Positions 51,864-60,995 of a DNA stretch of 64,000 bases are shown in pieces; within the stretch, counting starts at the first letter, position 1; each line of letters begins with the position of its first letter. The stretch is from JANWWM01 sp046719715 (GTDB lineage Bacteria > Bacteroidota > Chlorobiia > Chlorobiales > Thermochlorobacteraceae): contig JBDNCJ010000003.1 in assembly GCA_046719715.1 (NCBI GenBank), forward strand, positions 1 through 64,000, written 5' to 3'. A program made the translations under genes and the position numbers. The notes below the pieces were generated by a model that searched no databases, had not been told where the DNA came from, and saw only the letters and a program-made list of their open reading frames with translations.

Positions 51864-53267
51864 ATGCAAGAAGGCATTATCACGCAAGTTATCGGTCCCG
51901 TCGTTGATGTCGATTTCTCACAAGGCGATTTACCCTCTATCTTAACCGCACTCAAAGTTCGCCGTGAAGACGGCACCGACCTCGTGCTCGAGGTTCAACA
52001 GCACTTAGGCGAAGAGCGCGTGCGCACGATTTCAATGGATTCTACGGAAGGATTGGTTCGCGGAATGAAAGTCGTGAATACGGGCGCGGCGATTTCTACG
52101 CCGGTCGGCAGTGAAGTGCTGGGACGCTTGCTCAATGTGGTCGGAGAGCCGATTGATGGTAAAGGCGAGATTAAAGCAACAAAGCGGTATCCGATTCACA
52201 AAACCCCACCGCCGTTTGATAGACTTTCCACCAAAGCCGAAATTCTCGAAACGGGGATTAAAGTCATCGATTTGATTGAGCCTTATTCCAAAGGCGGAAA
52301 AACGGGCTTGTTTGGCGGTGCAGGCGTCGGAAAAACTGTTATCATTCAAGAACTCATTAACAACATCGCCAAATTTCACAGCGGATACTCGGTGTTTGCT
52401 GGCGTCGGCGAAAGAACCCGCGAAGGCAACGACTTGATGCTCGAAATGGAAGAATCGGGTGTGATTAAAAACGCCGCATTGGTTTTCGGACAAATGAACG
52501 AACCGCCGGGCGCACGTGCACGGGTGGCGCTGACAGGCTTAGCGATTTGCGAATACTTCCGAGACGAAGAAGGACGCGATGTGCTCTTGTTTATTGACAA
52601 CATCTTCCGTTTTACTCAAGCAGGCTCGGAAGTTTCCGCCTTGCTCGGTCGTATGCCCAGCGCGGTCGGCTACCAACCCACACTCGCAACGGAAATGGGC
52701 GCCTTACAAGATAGAATCACTTCTACAACCAAAGGGTCAATTACATCAGTGCAAGCCATTTATGTGCCTGCCGACGACCTCACCGACCCTGCGCCCGCAA
52801 CCGCATTCGCACACCTTGACGCAACCACCGTGCTTTCAAGACAAATTGCGGAAATGGGAATTTATCCCGCCGTCGACCCGCTCGATTCAACCTCGCGTAT
52901 CTTAGACCCGCTCATCGTCGGACAAGAGCATTACGACGTCGCACAAGGAGTTAAACTCTTGCTTCAACGATACAAAGACTTGCAAGATATTATCGCCATT
53001 CTCGGCATGGACGAACTTTCCGACGAAGACAAACTTGTTGTGGCGCGTGCCCGTCGTGTTCAACAGTTCCTTTCGCAGCCCTTCTTCGTCGCTGAACAAT
53101 TCACCGGCTTGAAAGGTCGCTACGTCAAACTTGCCGACACCATTCGTGGGTTCAAAGAGATTCTCGCGGGCAAATATGACCACTTGCCCGAAGCGGCATT
53201 TCGCCTCGTTGGCACGATTGAAGAAGCCGTTGAAAAAGGCGAAAAAATGTTAGCCGAAGCGAAGTAA
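51864..53267 (+). CDS. atpD: F1Fo ATP synthase subunit beta
   Basis: This is the catalytic beta subunit of the F1 sector, 467 residues. It shows GGAGVGKTVIIQEL (P-loop), GERTREGNDLMLEM with the catalytic Glu, VLLFIDNIFRFTQAGSEVSA and the family signature PAVDPLDSTSR. The start MQEGIITQVIGPVVDVDF is the usual one for Chlorobi-like sequences, so the ATG at 51864 is used and the upstream TTG frame rejected. atpC follows 13 bp later. The other ATP synthase genes are not here, a split arrangement typical of Chlorobi and Bacteroidota. Confidence 0.98.
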   Translation: MQEGIITQVIGPVVDVDFSQGDLPSILTALKVRREDGTDLVLEVQQHLGEERVRTISMDSTEGLVRGMKVVNTGAAISTPVGSEVLGRLLNVVGEPIDGKGEIKATKRYPIHKTPPPFDRLSTKAEILETGIKVIDLIEPYSKGGKTGLFGGAGVGKTVIIQELINNIAKFHSGYSVFAGVGERTREGNDLMLEMEESGVIKNAALVFGQMNEPPGARARVALTGLAICEYFRDEEGRDVLLFIDNIFRFTQAGSEVSALLGRMPSAVGYQPTLATEMGALQDRITSTTKGSITSVQAIYVPADDLTDPAPATAFAHLDATTVLSRQIAEMGIYPAVDPLDSTSRILDPLIVGQEHYDVAQGVKLLLQRYKDLQDIIAILGMDELSDEDKLVVARARRVQQFLSQPFFVAEQFTGLKGRYVKLADTIRGFKEILAGKYDHLPEAAFRLVGTIEEAVEKGEKMLAEAK

Positions 53268-53280
53268 AAGAGGAGCAAAT

Positions 53281-53538
53281 ATGGCGGTTGAATTTCATCT
53301 CGATATTGTAACGCCGGCAAAAAACCTGTTCAGCGGTACTGTCGTCAGCGTAACTGCACCAGGAAGCGAAGGGCAGTTCCAAGTTTTAGCAGGGCATGCC
53401 CCGTTTCTTTCTTCGCTGGCGACTGGTGAAGTGCGCGTTGACCTTGCCGATAAATCACAAAAGACTTACAAAGTGTCGGGCGGATTTTTTGAAGTCAGCG
53501 CAAATAAAGCGATGCTCCTCGTCGAGAGTGCCTCGTAA
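53281..53538 (+). CDS. atpC: F1Fo ATP synthase subunit epsilon (short form)
   Basis: The 85-residue epsilon subunit starts AVEFHLDIVTPAKNLFSGTV and has GHAPFLSSLATGEVRV and the SGGFFEVSANKAMLLVE end. It consists only of the N-terminal beta-sandwich that contacts gamma and the c-ring. The C-terminal helical hairpin that inhibits ATP hydrolysis in other bacteria (epsilon there is about 130-140 residues) is missing. A GAGG site precedes the ATG. It is cotranscribed with atpD. Confidence 0.96.
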   Translation: MAVEFHLDIVTPAKNLFSGTVVSVTAPGSEGQFQVLAGHAPFLSSLATGEVRVDLADKSQKTYKVSGGFFEVSANKAMLLVESAS

Positions 53539-53549
53539 CTTTTTTCCGA

Positions 53550-54497
53550 ATGATTCTTAAACCGAAACGCTTGCAGGCGGGCGATACCATCGGCATCGTG
53601 GCGCCTGCAAGTCCTATCTTCCCCGAAGATAAACTTGAAAAAGCCAAAGCCTATCTTCACTCACTTGGCTACACCGTCAAGCTCGGCAAGCACATCAAAA
53701 AAATGCACGGCTACTTGGCAGGATTAGACCAAGAACGCGCCGACGACATTAACCGAATGTTCGCCGATAAATCCATCAAAGCGATTTTCTGCTTACGCGG
53801 CGGCTACGGCTCTCCACGCTTGCTTCGCCTCATTGATTACAACACGATTCGACGCAATCCCAAAATTTTTGTCGGCTTTTCCGACATCACCGCGCTCTGT
53901 TGCGCCATCTTCGCGAAAACAGGACTCATCACATTTTCAGGACCAATGCTCGTTTCCGACATGGTTAATCCTGATGAGTTCTCGCAGTATCACCTGTGGC
54001 GAATGCTCACCAAACCTCGCATTTATGGTCGGTTCATCAATCACGAAACGCATCATCTTATCGGAATTCGCTCTGGCGAAGCCAAAGGGCGGCTTATCGG
54101 CGGCAATCTTTCACTGCTCAGCGCGCTCATCGGCACGCCCTTCCTGCCCGATATGCGCAAAGCCTTGCTCTACTTCGAAGACATCGGCGAAGAACCTTAC
54201 CGCATCGACCGCATGCTCTCGCAATTTGAAAATGCGGGAATCCTTGAAAAACTTTCGGGAATGATTATCGGACAAATGACCGATTGTTTTGAAGAAGACG
54301 ACGAAAAGCCATCACTGACGCTTGAAGAGGTCATTGACGATTACCTCTACGCTTTCCCAGACCGCGCACCCGCATGCGCCAATCTCTCTTACGGACACAT
54401 CAAACACAAACTAACCTTGCCCATCGGCGCAAGAGCAAAATTGACCGTTAAAAACGGACGCGCCCGACTCGAACTCTTGGAAACTGTCGTCTCTTAA
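53550..54497 (+). CDS. LD-carboxypeptidase (peptidase S66, LdcA-like)
   Basis: The 315-residue serine peptidase cleaves the terminal D-Ala from muramoyl tetrapeptides during peptidoglycan recycling. Visible are GDTIGIVAPASP, IFCLRGGYGSPRLLRLIDY, the nucleophile Ser in VGFSDITALCCAI, the Glu in YFEDIGEEPYRIDRML and the His in YGHIKHKLTLPIGA, completing the Ser-Glu-His set of the S66 family. There is no signal peptide, so it is cytosolic. It starts 11 bp after atpC and may share its transcript. Confidence 0.93.
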   Translation: MILKPKRLQAGDTIGIVAPASPIFPEDKLEKAKAYLHSLGYTVKLGKHIKKMHGYLAGLDQERADDINRMFADKSIKAIFCLRGGYGSPRLLRLIDYNTIRRNPKIFVGFSDITALCCAIFAKTGLITFSGPMLVSDMVNPDEFSQYHLWRMLTKPRIYGRFINHETHHLIGIRSGEAKGRLIGGNLSLLSALIGTPFLPDMRKALLYFEDIGEEPYRIDRMLSQFENAGILEKLSGMIIGQMTDCFEEDDEKPSLTLEEVIDDYLYAFPDRAPACANLSYGHIKHKLTLPIGARAKLTVKNGRARLELLETVVS

Positions 54498-54515
54498 ATC
54501 TTAATCTCTTAAACC

Positions 54516-56951
54516 TTAAACAAGGACGGGGGCTTTCGGCTTTGAAGCGAAGCGATGCGCAAACGCAAAGAGAATCGTAAGGGGAATTGTGGCAAGCGCA
54601 ATCGTCGCCCATTGAAGCAGGCTGAACGGCGTGATTTCGTAGAACATGGTAATCACCTTCGTGATGAACAGTTCCGATGAAACGGTTGCAACCGTCGCAT
54701 AAAGCGCAATTAGCCCCAGTCCGAACATCAAGTAATTTCTTTGATTGGATACATCGTCAAAATAGACGGCGCAAAGAAAATTCATGATAGAACCAATCAC
54801 TAACGCGCCTGTCATGACTTCAACGACAACCGATTCGGGAAATTCAAAAAGGTAATGCCCGATGAAATAAGCGGCGAACGTTTGGCTCAAAATCATCACC
54901 GTTGATAGCGAGACGAATGAGGTGAGTTGTCCGAAAAAGTCGCGCACGGGTGCAGTGTTCAGATTCATCAGCGCGATGAAGTAAGCGGGAAGCGCAATGC
55001 CGAGAATGCTCATCAAGCCGCTCTTTCGTGGCGTGAGCGGATAGAGCATGTCCAAAAACCAAGGCAAAATGCTAAGCACAATCACCACGGCATTTTTCGT
55101 GATGAAAAGATTGGACACATAGCGCACCGTATTGATAATTTTGCTTCCTTCATCAAACATCTTCGGCAAAAGTGAAAAACGATTTTTGAGAAGCACCACG
55201 TCGGCGGCTTCTTTGGTAATCGCGCTTCCTTCTTCCATCGCAATGCCCAAACTGGCTTCTTTAATGGCGAGCAAATCATTGACGCCGTCGCCAATCATCG
55301 CCGTTTCTTTCTTCAAGGCTTTAAGCGTTTGAACAATCGTGAGTTTGTGTTCGGGATTTGTTCTAACGAAGATGGATTTTTGCAAGACGACTTCGGGAAG
55401 GTCTTCTGGAGAAAGTTTGTCGAGTTCGTTGCCTGTAATCATCAAGTCTGGCGAGGCGTTCCAGCCGATTTCGCGAAGGGTTTGCAAAACGGAGTCGCCC
55501 GAATCACCTGAAATGATTTTGACATCGATGTGATTTTTCTCGAGAAGCTTCAATACTTCAAAGGCATCGGTTCGTGCTTCGTCTTTGAGTGAGACGATAG
55601 CCATCGGCGTGATTTCAAACGCGTCGACTTGTTCGGCGGAAAGTTTTTCCGAAAGTTCCGACCGCACTTCGCCAAAAAGCAGGTTGCGATAGCCTGAAAG
55701 TTTATGCGTGGTGAAAAGCGCAAGGGCTTCTTCTTCTTCGTTTTTGGAGAGCCGTTCTTGAAGCACATCGAAGCCGCCGAGAATGAAGGTGCGAATCGTT
55801 CCGCCAATCGTCATTTTGAGCGCACTGATTTTAATGTCGGAACGAAACGGAATTTCATCGAGCCGTGCGATGTCGGGCGGTTGGGCGAAAATCGACAAGG
55901 CTTTGATGGTTGCATTTTGCTCCGTGCTGAGCGCGCTGAACGCGCCTAAACACGATTTGACCTCCTCTTCTGAAAAGCCTTTGAAAAGCGAGAGCGTCGC
56001 AAAAGCAATTTTATTTTGCGTCAGCGTGCCGGTTTTATCCATACAAACGACTTGAATTGTCGGGAACGCATCAATCGCGTTGATTTTCTGAATAATTGCG
56101 CCGATTTTCGCAATCCGAAAAATGCCAATCGTAAAGGTGATGGAAGAAAAAAACACCAACCCTTCGGGAATGAGCGAGATGGCAATCGTAGAAATTTTGC
56201 GCACTTCATCGGGCGTGAAATTGTGCAACACCAAACTTCGCAAAAGTTCCACCAGCACCAACATCGCCGTAATGCCAAACGACCAAACGAAGAGCAAATT
56301 GATTTTGCGTTGAAGCGGCGAGACCATGAACTTATATCGCTTCGCTTGTGCGGTGATGCGCGTGGCATAACTTTCCGCGCCAACTTTTTCTGCACGGAAG
56401 TAGCCATTGCCGAAGACGCAAAAACTGCCCGATAAGAGTTCGTCGCCCGCCGATTTTGCAATTGAAATCGACTCGCCCGTAACCAGCGATTCATCGACCT
56501 CCAAGCGATTGGCGTAAAGCACTTTTCCATCGACAACGATTTGCTCGCCTTTTTCAAGAAAGAGCACATCGTCTTGTACGATGTCGTGTTTATCAATCTG
56601 AATTTTTTGTCCGTCTCTAACGACCGTTACAAAAGGGTTTCGAAGCAGTTCCATTTTCGCAAGGGCGCGCGCGGCGCGTATTTCCTGAACAATGGCAATG
56701 AGCGTGTTGGCAAGCGTAACGGTTACAATGCCGAGCGAGTCGAGTACGAGCCGTTCATCGTCAGTGGCGAAGTAAAAAACAAGAAGGAAGGTGATGACGG
56801 CAAAATTGATGAGGTTGAAGATGCTGAACGAATTCTCGAGGATAATTTGCGGAACACTTTTGATATGCTCGCGCGTAGTGCGGTTGGTTAATCCTTGTGC
56901 AATTCGCGCTTGAACTTCGCTTTGCGTTAGCCCTTGAAATGGTGGAAGCAT
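54516..56951 (-). CDS. P-type cation ATPase (CtpE-like)
   Basis: The 811-residue pump has the P-type layout: membrane pair M1-M2 (about 40-90), actuator domain with TGES (158-161) in ESLVTGESISIA, M3-M4 with the ISLIPEGLVFFSS motif, phosphorylated D305 in CMDKTGTLTQNKIAF, hinge AMIGDGVNDLLAIKEA, and further helices M5-M10 in the last 230 residues. The N-terminal style (GLTQSEVQARIAQGLTN, NSFSIFNLINF) and the IPEGL sequence resemble mycobacterial CtpE, a calcium uptake ATPase. No N-terminal heavy-metal domain is present. Ca2+ is the likely but unproven ion. Confidence 0.9.
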   Translation of the reverse strand: MLPPFQGLTQSEVQARIAQGLTNRTTREHIKSVPQIILENSFSIFNLINFAVITFLLVFYFATDDERLVLDSLGIVTVTLANTLIAIVQEIRAARALAKMELLRNPFVTVVRDGQKIQIDKHDIVQDDVLFLEKGEQIVVDGKVLYANRLEVDESLVTGESISIAKSAGDELLSGSFCVFGNGYFRAEKVGAESYATRITAQAKRYKFMVSPLQRKINLLFVWSFGITAMLVLVELLRSLVLHNFTPDEVRKISTIAISLIPEGLVFFSSITFTIGIFRIAKIGAIIQKINAIDAFPTIQVVCMDKTGTLTQNKIAFATLSLFKGFSEEEVKSCLGAFSALSTEQNATIKALSIFAQPPDIARLDEIPFRSDIKISALKMTIGGTIRTFILGGFDVLQERLSKNEEEEALALFTTHKLSGYRNLLFGEVRSELSEKLSAEQVDAFEITPMAIVSLKDEARTDAFEVLKLLEKNHIDVKIISGDSGDSVLQTLREIGWNASPDLMITGNELDKLSPEDLPEVVLQKSIFVRTNPEHKLTIVQTLKALKKETAMIGDGVNDLLAIKEASLGIAMEEGSAITKEAADVVLLKNRFSLLPKMFDEGSKIINTVRYVSNLFITKNAVVIVLSILPWFLDMLYPLTPRKSGLMSILGIALPAYFIALMNLNTAPVRDFFGQLTSFVSLSTVMILSQTFAAYFIGHYLFEFPESVVVEVMTGALVIGSIMNFLCAVYFDDVSNQRNYLMFGLGLIALYATVATVSSELFITKVITMFYEITPFSLLQWATIALATIPLTILFAFAHRFASKPKAPVLV

Positions 56952-56954
56952 ACC

Positions 56955-57557
56955 TTAGGCGACATTGCGGGTTGCCTTCGAATCGTCGAGCAAAATTGGC
57001 TGAACGGACTTGCGCCTTCGGAGGCGTTCGGCAATCCGACGGTATTCCTGTTTATGATGCGCAAGTTCGCCGGCGACGCCTTCAATCACCTTAAGATTTT
57101 CAAAGCGAACGCGCGTGAGTTTTCCATATGAAATTGAAAGCATCAAGCAAAGTTCAATGTAATTGAGGCTGAAAACGAGCCACTCAAAAAGGTTCGGGCG
57201 GCGCGCCGTGAAGCCGAATTTCGCTACGGTTGCATCACTGAAGTAATACAAATTGGCACGAATCTTCGTTTCAGGCGCGATTTTCCCAGACTCAATTTCG
57301 GCGCACAAATTGTGCAAACCTTCCGCCAAATGATAAAGCAAAACCGATGGATTAACTTTTTGAAGTCGGAAAAAATCCCAACTTGTGCCAATATGAACTT
57401 CAAGCGTCTTGAAGCCGTAGGGCGCAGTGCAAAACATTTTCGAGTAGTAATGATAAACGCCGACTTTTTTCAGAAGCGGCGTCGTCAGATAGCGTGAAAT
57501 GCGATAAATAAAGAGGAAGGAAAATATAGCAAGTGTAGCGTTTGAGAGCAGTTCCAT
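56955..57557 (-). CDS. Membrane-anchored protein of unknown function
   Basis: The 200-residue protein starts with one hydrophobic segment (LLSNATLAIFSFLFIYRI), probably a membrane anchor, and then a cytoplasmic domain with TAPYGFKTLEVHIGTSWDFF and an LLYHLAEGLHNLCAEIESGK helix. A second hydrophobic stretch (LFEWLVFSLNYIELCLMLSI) may be membrane-associated. The C-terminus is basic (HHKQEYRRIAERLRRRK). I do not recognise the family. The gene ends 3 bp before the P-type ATPase start on the same strand, so it is the first gene of a two-gene unit and may belong to that pump's function. The ATG at 57557 is used; a TTG lies two codons upstream. Confidence 0.75.
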   Translation of the reverse strand: MELLSNATLAIFSFLFIYRISRYLTTPLLKKVGVYHYYSKMFCTAPYGFKTLEVHIGTSWDFFRLQKVNPSVLLYHLAEGLHNLCAEIESGKIAPETKIRANLYYFSDATVAKFGFTARRPNLFEWLVFSLNYIELCLMLSISYGKLTRVRFENLKVIEGVAGELAHHKQEYRRIAERLRRRKSVQPILLDDSKATRNVA

Positions 57558-57716
57558 TATCAAAGCGATAATTGAGATGTGTTTTTAGAGCGCAGAAATT
57601 CTGGACGGGCGCAAAGTTACGCCTTCTTTGTTAATAAACCATATTTTTCAAGCGCGCAACATTTCGCGTAAATTGAAACCTAAAAGAACTTTTCGCAACA
57701 CAAACCTTTATGTCGT

Positions 57717-59252
57717 ATGACCGCACTGAAAGATTCAATCCTAAAACTCATCACCGAAACCTCTACGAACTTGCCAAGCGATGTGCGTCGTGCGATTGCG
57801 CGCGCCGCCGAACTCGAAGAAGCCCAATCGCGCTCTGGCTTGGCAATGTCGACCATTACGCTCAACGTCGATATGGCATGCGACAACGTCTCGCCGATTT
57901 GTCAGGACACCGGCATGCCGACCTTCTTCATTCACACGCCGATTGGCGTCAATCAACTCGAAATCAAAGCCGCTATCAAAGAAGCCACGATAGAAGCGAC
58001 GAAGATGGGCAAACTGCGTCCAAACTCTGTGCACCCGATTACAGGTAAAAATAGCGGCACGAATGTCGGCGCGGGCGTGCCCGTCATGCACTTCGAGCAG
58101 TGGGAAAACGATTACACGGAAATCAAACTCATCTTGAAAGGCGGCGGGTGCGAAAACAAAAACATTCAATACTCGCTCCCAATGGAACTCGAAGGACTCG
58201 GCAAAGCCGGACGCGATTTGGAAGGAATCCGAAAGTGCATCATGCACGCCGTTTGGCAAGCGCAAGGGCAAGGCTGTTCGGCGGGCTTCATCGGTGTTGG
58301 CATCGGCGGCGATAGAACGTCGGGCTATGAACTCGCCAAACATCAACTCCTGCGCCCCGTCGATGATGTGAACCCTGATGAAACCTTACGTGCGCTCGAA
58401 GATTACGTGATGCAAAACGCCGATAAACTCAATATCGGCACGATGGGCTTCGGCGGAAAGGTTACGCTTTTAGGCTGTAAAATCGGATTGGCTGAACGCT
58501 TGCCTGCAAGTTTCTTTGTGAGCGTCGCCTATAACTGCTGGGCGTATCGCCGACTCGGTGTGCATCTTGATTCAAGCGGAAACATTATCAAGTGGCTCTA
58601 TCGCGAATCTGACGAAATCAAACGGCTGGCGAAGGGCGCGGGCATTCCGCTAACGGGCAAAGAAGTTGTGCTTCAAGCCCCGATTAGCGAAGAGCAAATT
58701 CGCAACATCAAAGTCGGCGATGTGGTCATTGTCAACGGCGCGGTGCACACTGGGCGTGATGCGTTTCATCACTACGTCATTCATCACAACCTTGAAGCCA
58801 AAGATATGCCTGTCGAGACGCGTGGCGGCGTGCTTTACCACTGCGGTCCGGTGGTGCTCAAAGAAAACGGCAAGTATAAAATCACGGCAGCTGGACCGAC
58901 GACCTCCATTCGCGAAGAGCCTTACCAAGCCGATGTGATTCAGAAACTTGGTTTCCGAGCCGTTATCGGCAAAGGGGGCATGGGCGCAAAAACCTTAAAA
59001 GGCTTGCAAGAGCATGGCGCGATTTACCTCAATGCGATTGGCGGCGCAGCGCAGTACTATGCGCAGTGCATTAAGGAAGTAACCGGCGTCGATTACCTTG
59101 AAGAAATGGGCGTGCCAGAAGCGATGTGGCATTTGGAAGTGGAAGGTTTCGCTGCCATTTGCACGATGGATTCACATGGCAACAGTCTGCATAAAGAAGT
59201 TCAAGAAGAATCGCTCGGCTTGCTGAAAACCTTTGCTGAACCAGTGTTCTAA
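57717..59252 (+). CDS. Class I fumarate hydratase (fumarase)
   Basis: This [4Fe-4S] fumarase of 511 residues has the alpha and beta regions fused in one chain, as in E. coli FumA. Cluster cysteines are seen in PICQDTGMPTFFIH, ILKGGGCENKN and GQGCSAGFIGVGIGGDRTSG. The beta part holds GAVHTGRDAFHHYV, YHCGPVVL, AAGPTTSIREEPYQ and GKGGMGAKTL. It hydrates fumarate to malate in the TCA cycle. No SD is seen before the ATG. The thioesterase gene follows after 17 bp. Confidence 0.96.
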   Translation: MTALKDSILKLITETSTNLPSDVRRAIARAAELEEAQSRSGLAMSTITLNVDMACDNVSPICQDTGMPTFFIHTPIGVNQLEIKAAIKEATIEATKMGKLRPNSVHPITGKNSGTNVGAGVPVMHFEQWENDYTEIKLILKGGGCENKNIQYSLPMELEGLGKAGRDLEGIRKCIMHAVWQAQGQGCSAGFIGVGIGGDRTSGYELAKHQLLRPVDDVNPDETLRALEDYVMQNADKLNIGTMGFGGKVTLLGCKIGLAERLPASFFVSVAYNCWAYRRLGVHLDSSGNIIKWLYRESDEIKRLAKGAGIPLTGKEVVLQAPISEEQIRNIKVGDVVIVNGAVHTGRDAFHHYVIHHNLEAKDMPVETRGGVLYHCGPVVLKENGKYKITAAGPTTSIREEPYQADVIQKLGFRAVIGKGGMGAKTLKGLQEHGAIYLNAIGGAAQYYAQCIKEVTGVDYLEEMGVPEAMWHLEVEGFAAICTMDSHGNSLHKEVQEESLGLLKTFAEPVF

Positions 59253-59269
59253 ACGGTTTGAATAAATCA

Positions 59270-59686
59270 ATGCGCAAACACGAAACTCGGATTAAAGTTC
59301 GCAGTTACGAATTAGATTTTTTTCAGCACGTCAATAACGCCGTTTATCTCAACTACATTGAGCAAGCGAGGGTTGAAGTCTTACAAAGTTCGGGCTTTAC
59401 GCTCGATGATTTCTTATCGCAGAAGATTCTGCCCGTTGTCGTCAATATCAACATTAACTATCGCCAAGCGTCGCTTCTCAACGACGAGCTTGTGATTTTC
59501 ACGCACGTCTCGCGCATTGGAACTTCATCGTTTGCCATGCGGCACGAAGCCTACAATCTCACGCGCGGCAACACGCCTTCGTTTGATGCCGATGTTACTC
59601 ACGCAGTCATTGATACCACGACGGGCAAATCCACGCCGATTCCCGATAAACTGCGGCAAAAACTTTCAACACTGCACACGCAATGA
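59270..59686 (+). CDS. Acyl-CoA thioesterase of the 4HBT hotdog family
   Basis: The 138-residue hotdog protein has the 4-hydroxybenzoyl-CoA thioesterase/YbgC-type signature: RSYELDFFQHVNNAVYLNYI with the catalytic Asp, then EQARVEVLQSSGF and VVVNININYRQASLLNDELVI split over two strands. It hydrolyses short or aromatic acyl-CoA; the substrate is not predictable. The ATG at 59270 is preferred to a TTG at 59258. It overlaps aroQ by 4 bp (ATGA), so the two are translationally coupled. Confidence 0.92.
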   Translation: MRKHETRIKVRSYELDFFQHVNNAVYLNYIEQARVEVLQSSGFTLDDFLSQKILPVVVNININYRQASLLNDELVIFTHVSRIGTSSFAMRHEAYNLTRGNTPSFDADVTHAVIDTTTGKSTPIPDKLRQKLSTLHTQ

Positions 59687-60126
59687 CGATTCTCGTTCTC
59701 AACGGTCCGAACCTTTCTCGCTTGGGCAAGCGCGAACCCGACGTCTATGGCACAAAAACATTGAGCGACATCAATCAAGGGCTTGCGCAAACATTTGCAT
59801 CGGTGGTGTTCGAGTTTTTCCAGAGTGAACATGAAGGCTCGTTAATTGAAAAGCTCTTTGAAGCGGAAGACGAAGGGCGCGTTCAAGGTGTGGTGCTGAA
59901 TGCAGGTGCGCTGACGCATACGTCAATCGCCTTGCGCGACGCGATTGCTTCAATCCGACTGCCTGTGGTGGAAGTGCATCTGTCCAACATTTTCGCACGC
60001 GAGCCGTTTCGGCGACACTCGTTGATTTCGGAGGTCTGTATTGGTGTGATTTCTGGCTTCGGAGAAACGAGTTATCATTTAGGCGTGCAAGCATTGCTCT
60101 CACGAGACGAGCGTGCGGCACGTTAA
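59683..60126 (+). CDS. aroQ: Type II 3-dehydroquinate dehydratase
   Basis: This 147-residue type II dehydroquinase catalyses the third step of the shikimate pathway and normally forms a dodecamer. It shows LNGPNLSRLGKREPDVYG with the catalytic Arg and Tyr, the FFQSEHEGSLIEKLFEA block, LNAGALTHTSIALRDAI, VEVHLSNIFAREPFRRHS and the final GFGETSYHLGVQAL. Its start overlaps the thioesterase stop and its stop overlaps the convergent TPR gene by 4 bp. Confidence 0.96.
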   Translation: MTILVLNGPNLSRLGKREPDVYGTKTLSDINQGLAQTFASVVFEFFQSEHEGSLIEKLFEAEDEGRVQGVVLNAGALTHTSIALRDAIASIRLPVVEVHLSNIFAREPFRRHSLISEVCIGVISGFGETSYHLGVQALLSRDERAAR

Positions 60127-60857
60127 ATATCGGCGAGCAAGAGACGCGACTCGCGTTTGTTTTGTTTATCGCCAGCAACGATGAGCGGCAATTTCAAAGC
60201 GATTTCAAGTTGCGCTTTGGCTTCGGCTTCTCGACCAAGTTTGAGCAAGGCTTTGGCGTAGGCGTTGCGATAGAAAATGACATTCGGACTTTGTGAAACC
60301 GCTTGCGCGAGGTGTTTCGCCGACTGTTCGTAACTGCCTTCGGGCACGCCGCCGAAAAGAAGTTTTGCAAAAGTACGTTCAACGAATCCTAATCCTGCCA
60401 ATTCAAAATGCCAAATTCCCAAGACGGCGTTTGCCATAGCGTTGCTTGCATCAAGCGCGAGGGCTTGGTCGGCATATTCCTTGATTTCCAATCCTAACTT
60501 CACCTTCTCTTTATTGCCGCGAAAGAGCGCGATTTGACCTGTAACTTGACCCAATCGCGCGTAAATGTCAGGATTAGAGGGTGATTTTTTCAAAGCAAGT
60601 TCAAGAGCGGATTTCGCTTTAAGATACATCGCCTCTTGTTTGGATTTTGGGAGTTCGTAGCCGCCATAGAAGTAAGCATCAGCAAGTTTGATGCACACAT
60701 CCGCCGTTTTATCCACATCGTCGAGAGATTCATAGAGTTCGATGGCTAACGCGTAATTGAAGGCGCGATAGGCGGAATCGGCTTGTGCAACGGCATCGCG
60801 TGCGGAAAGCGTCGGCGTGATGAAAAAGCAAAGCAGTAGAATTGAGAACAGGCGCAT
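60123..60857 (-). CDS. Exported TPR-repeat protein
   Basis: Starting at 60857 the product has 244 residues with a signal peptide (MRLFSILLLCFFITPTLSA). The mature part is helical with TPR-like units (ADSAYRAFNYALAIELYESL, IYARLGQVTGQIALFRGN, NAYAKALLKLGREAEAKAQL). It is probably periplasmic. The upstream part of the frame (to 60995) lacks a plausible signal and crosses a terminator hairpin, so it is rejected. Its role is unknown; TPR proteins of this size usually scaffold other proteins. Confidence 0.82.
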   Translation of the reverse strand: MRLFSILLLCFFITPTLSARDAVAQADSAYRAFNYALAIELYESLDDVDKTADVCIKLADAYFYGGYELPKSKQEAMYLKAKSALELALKKSPSNPDIYARLGQVTGQIALFRGNKEKVKLGLEIKEYADQALALDASNAMANAVLGIWHFELAGLGFVERTFAKLLFGGVPEGSYEQSAKHLAQAVSQSPNVIFYRNAYAKALLKLGREAEAKAQLEIALKLPLIVAGDKQNKRESRLLLADI

Positions 60858-60935
60858 TCGGGTTTTGCGTCGTTTTTTTAGTGAAAATGAAACTTCTTTG
60901 ATTATGTATTTGAGAAGGCTGATGCTGGAATATAA

Positions 60936-60966
60936 AAGCCTTGCTCGTGATTTTCGAACAAGGCTT
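60936..60966 (-). terminator. Intrinsic terminator of the foldase gene
   Basis: On the minus strand AAGCCTTG (60966-60959) pairs perfectly with CAAGGCTT (60943-60936), with three further inner pairs, and TTATATT follows. It lies about 30 bp after the foldase stop and separates it from the TPR gene. Confidence 0.8.
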
Positions 60967-60995
60967 GGATTGGTTTCAGTTCCGCGCCAGAGCAA

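Noticed and set aside
53268..53280. Missing remaining ATP synthase genes as a deletion
   Set aside because: A separate atpD-atpC pair is the normal arrangement in this lineage.
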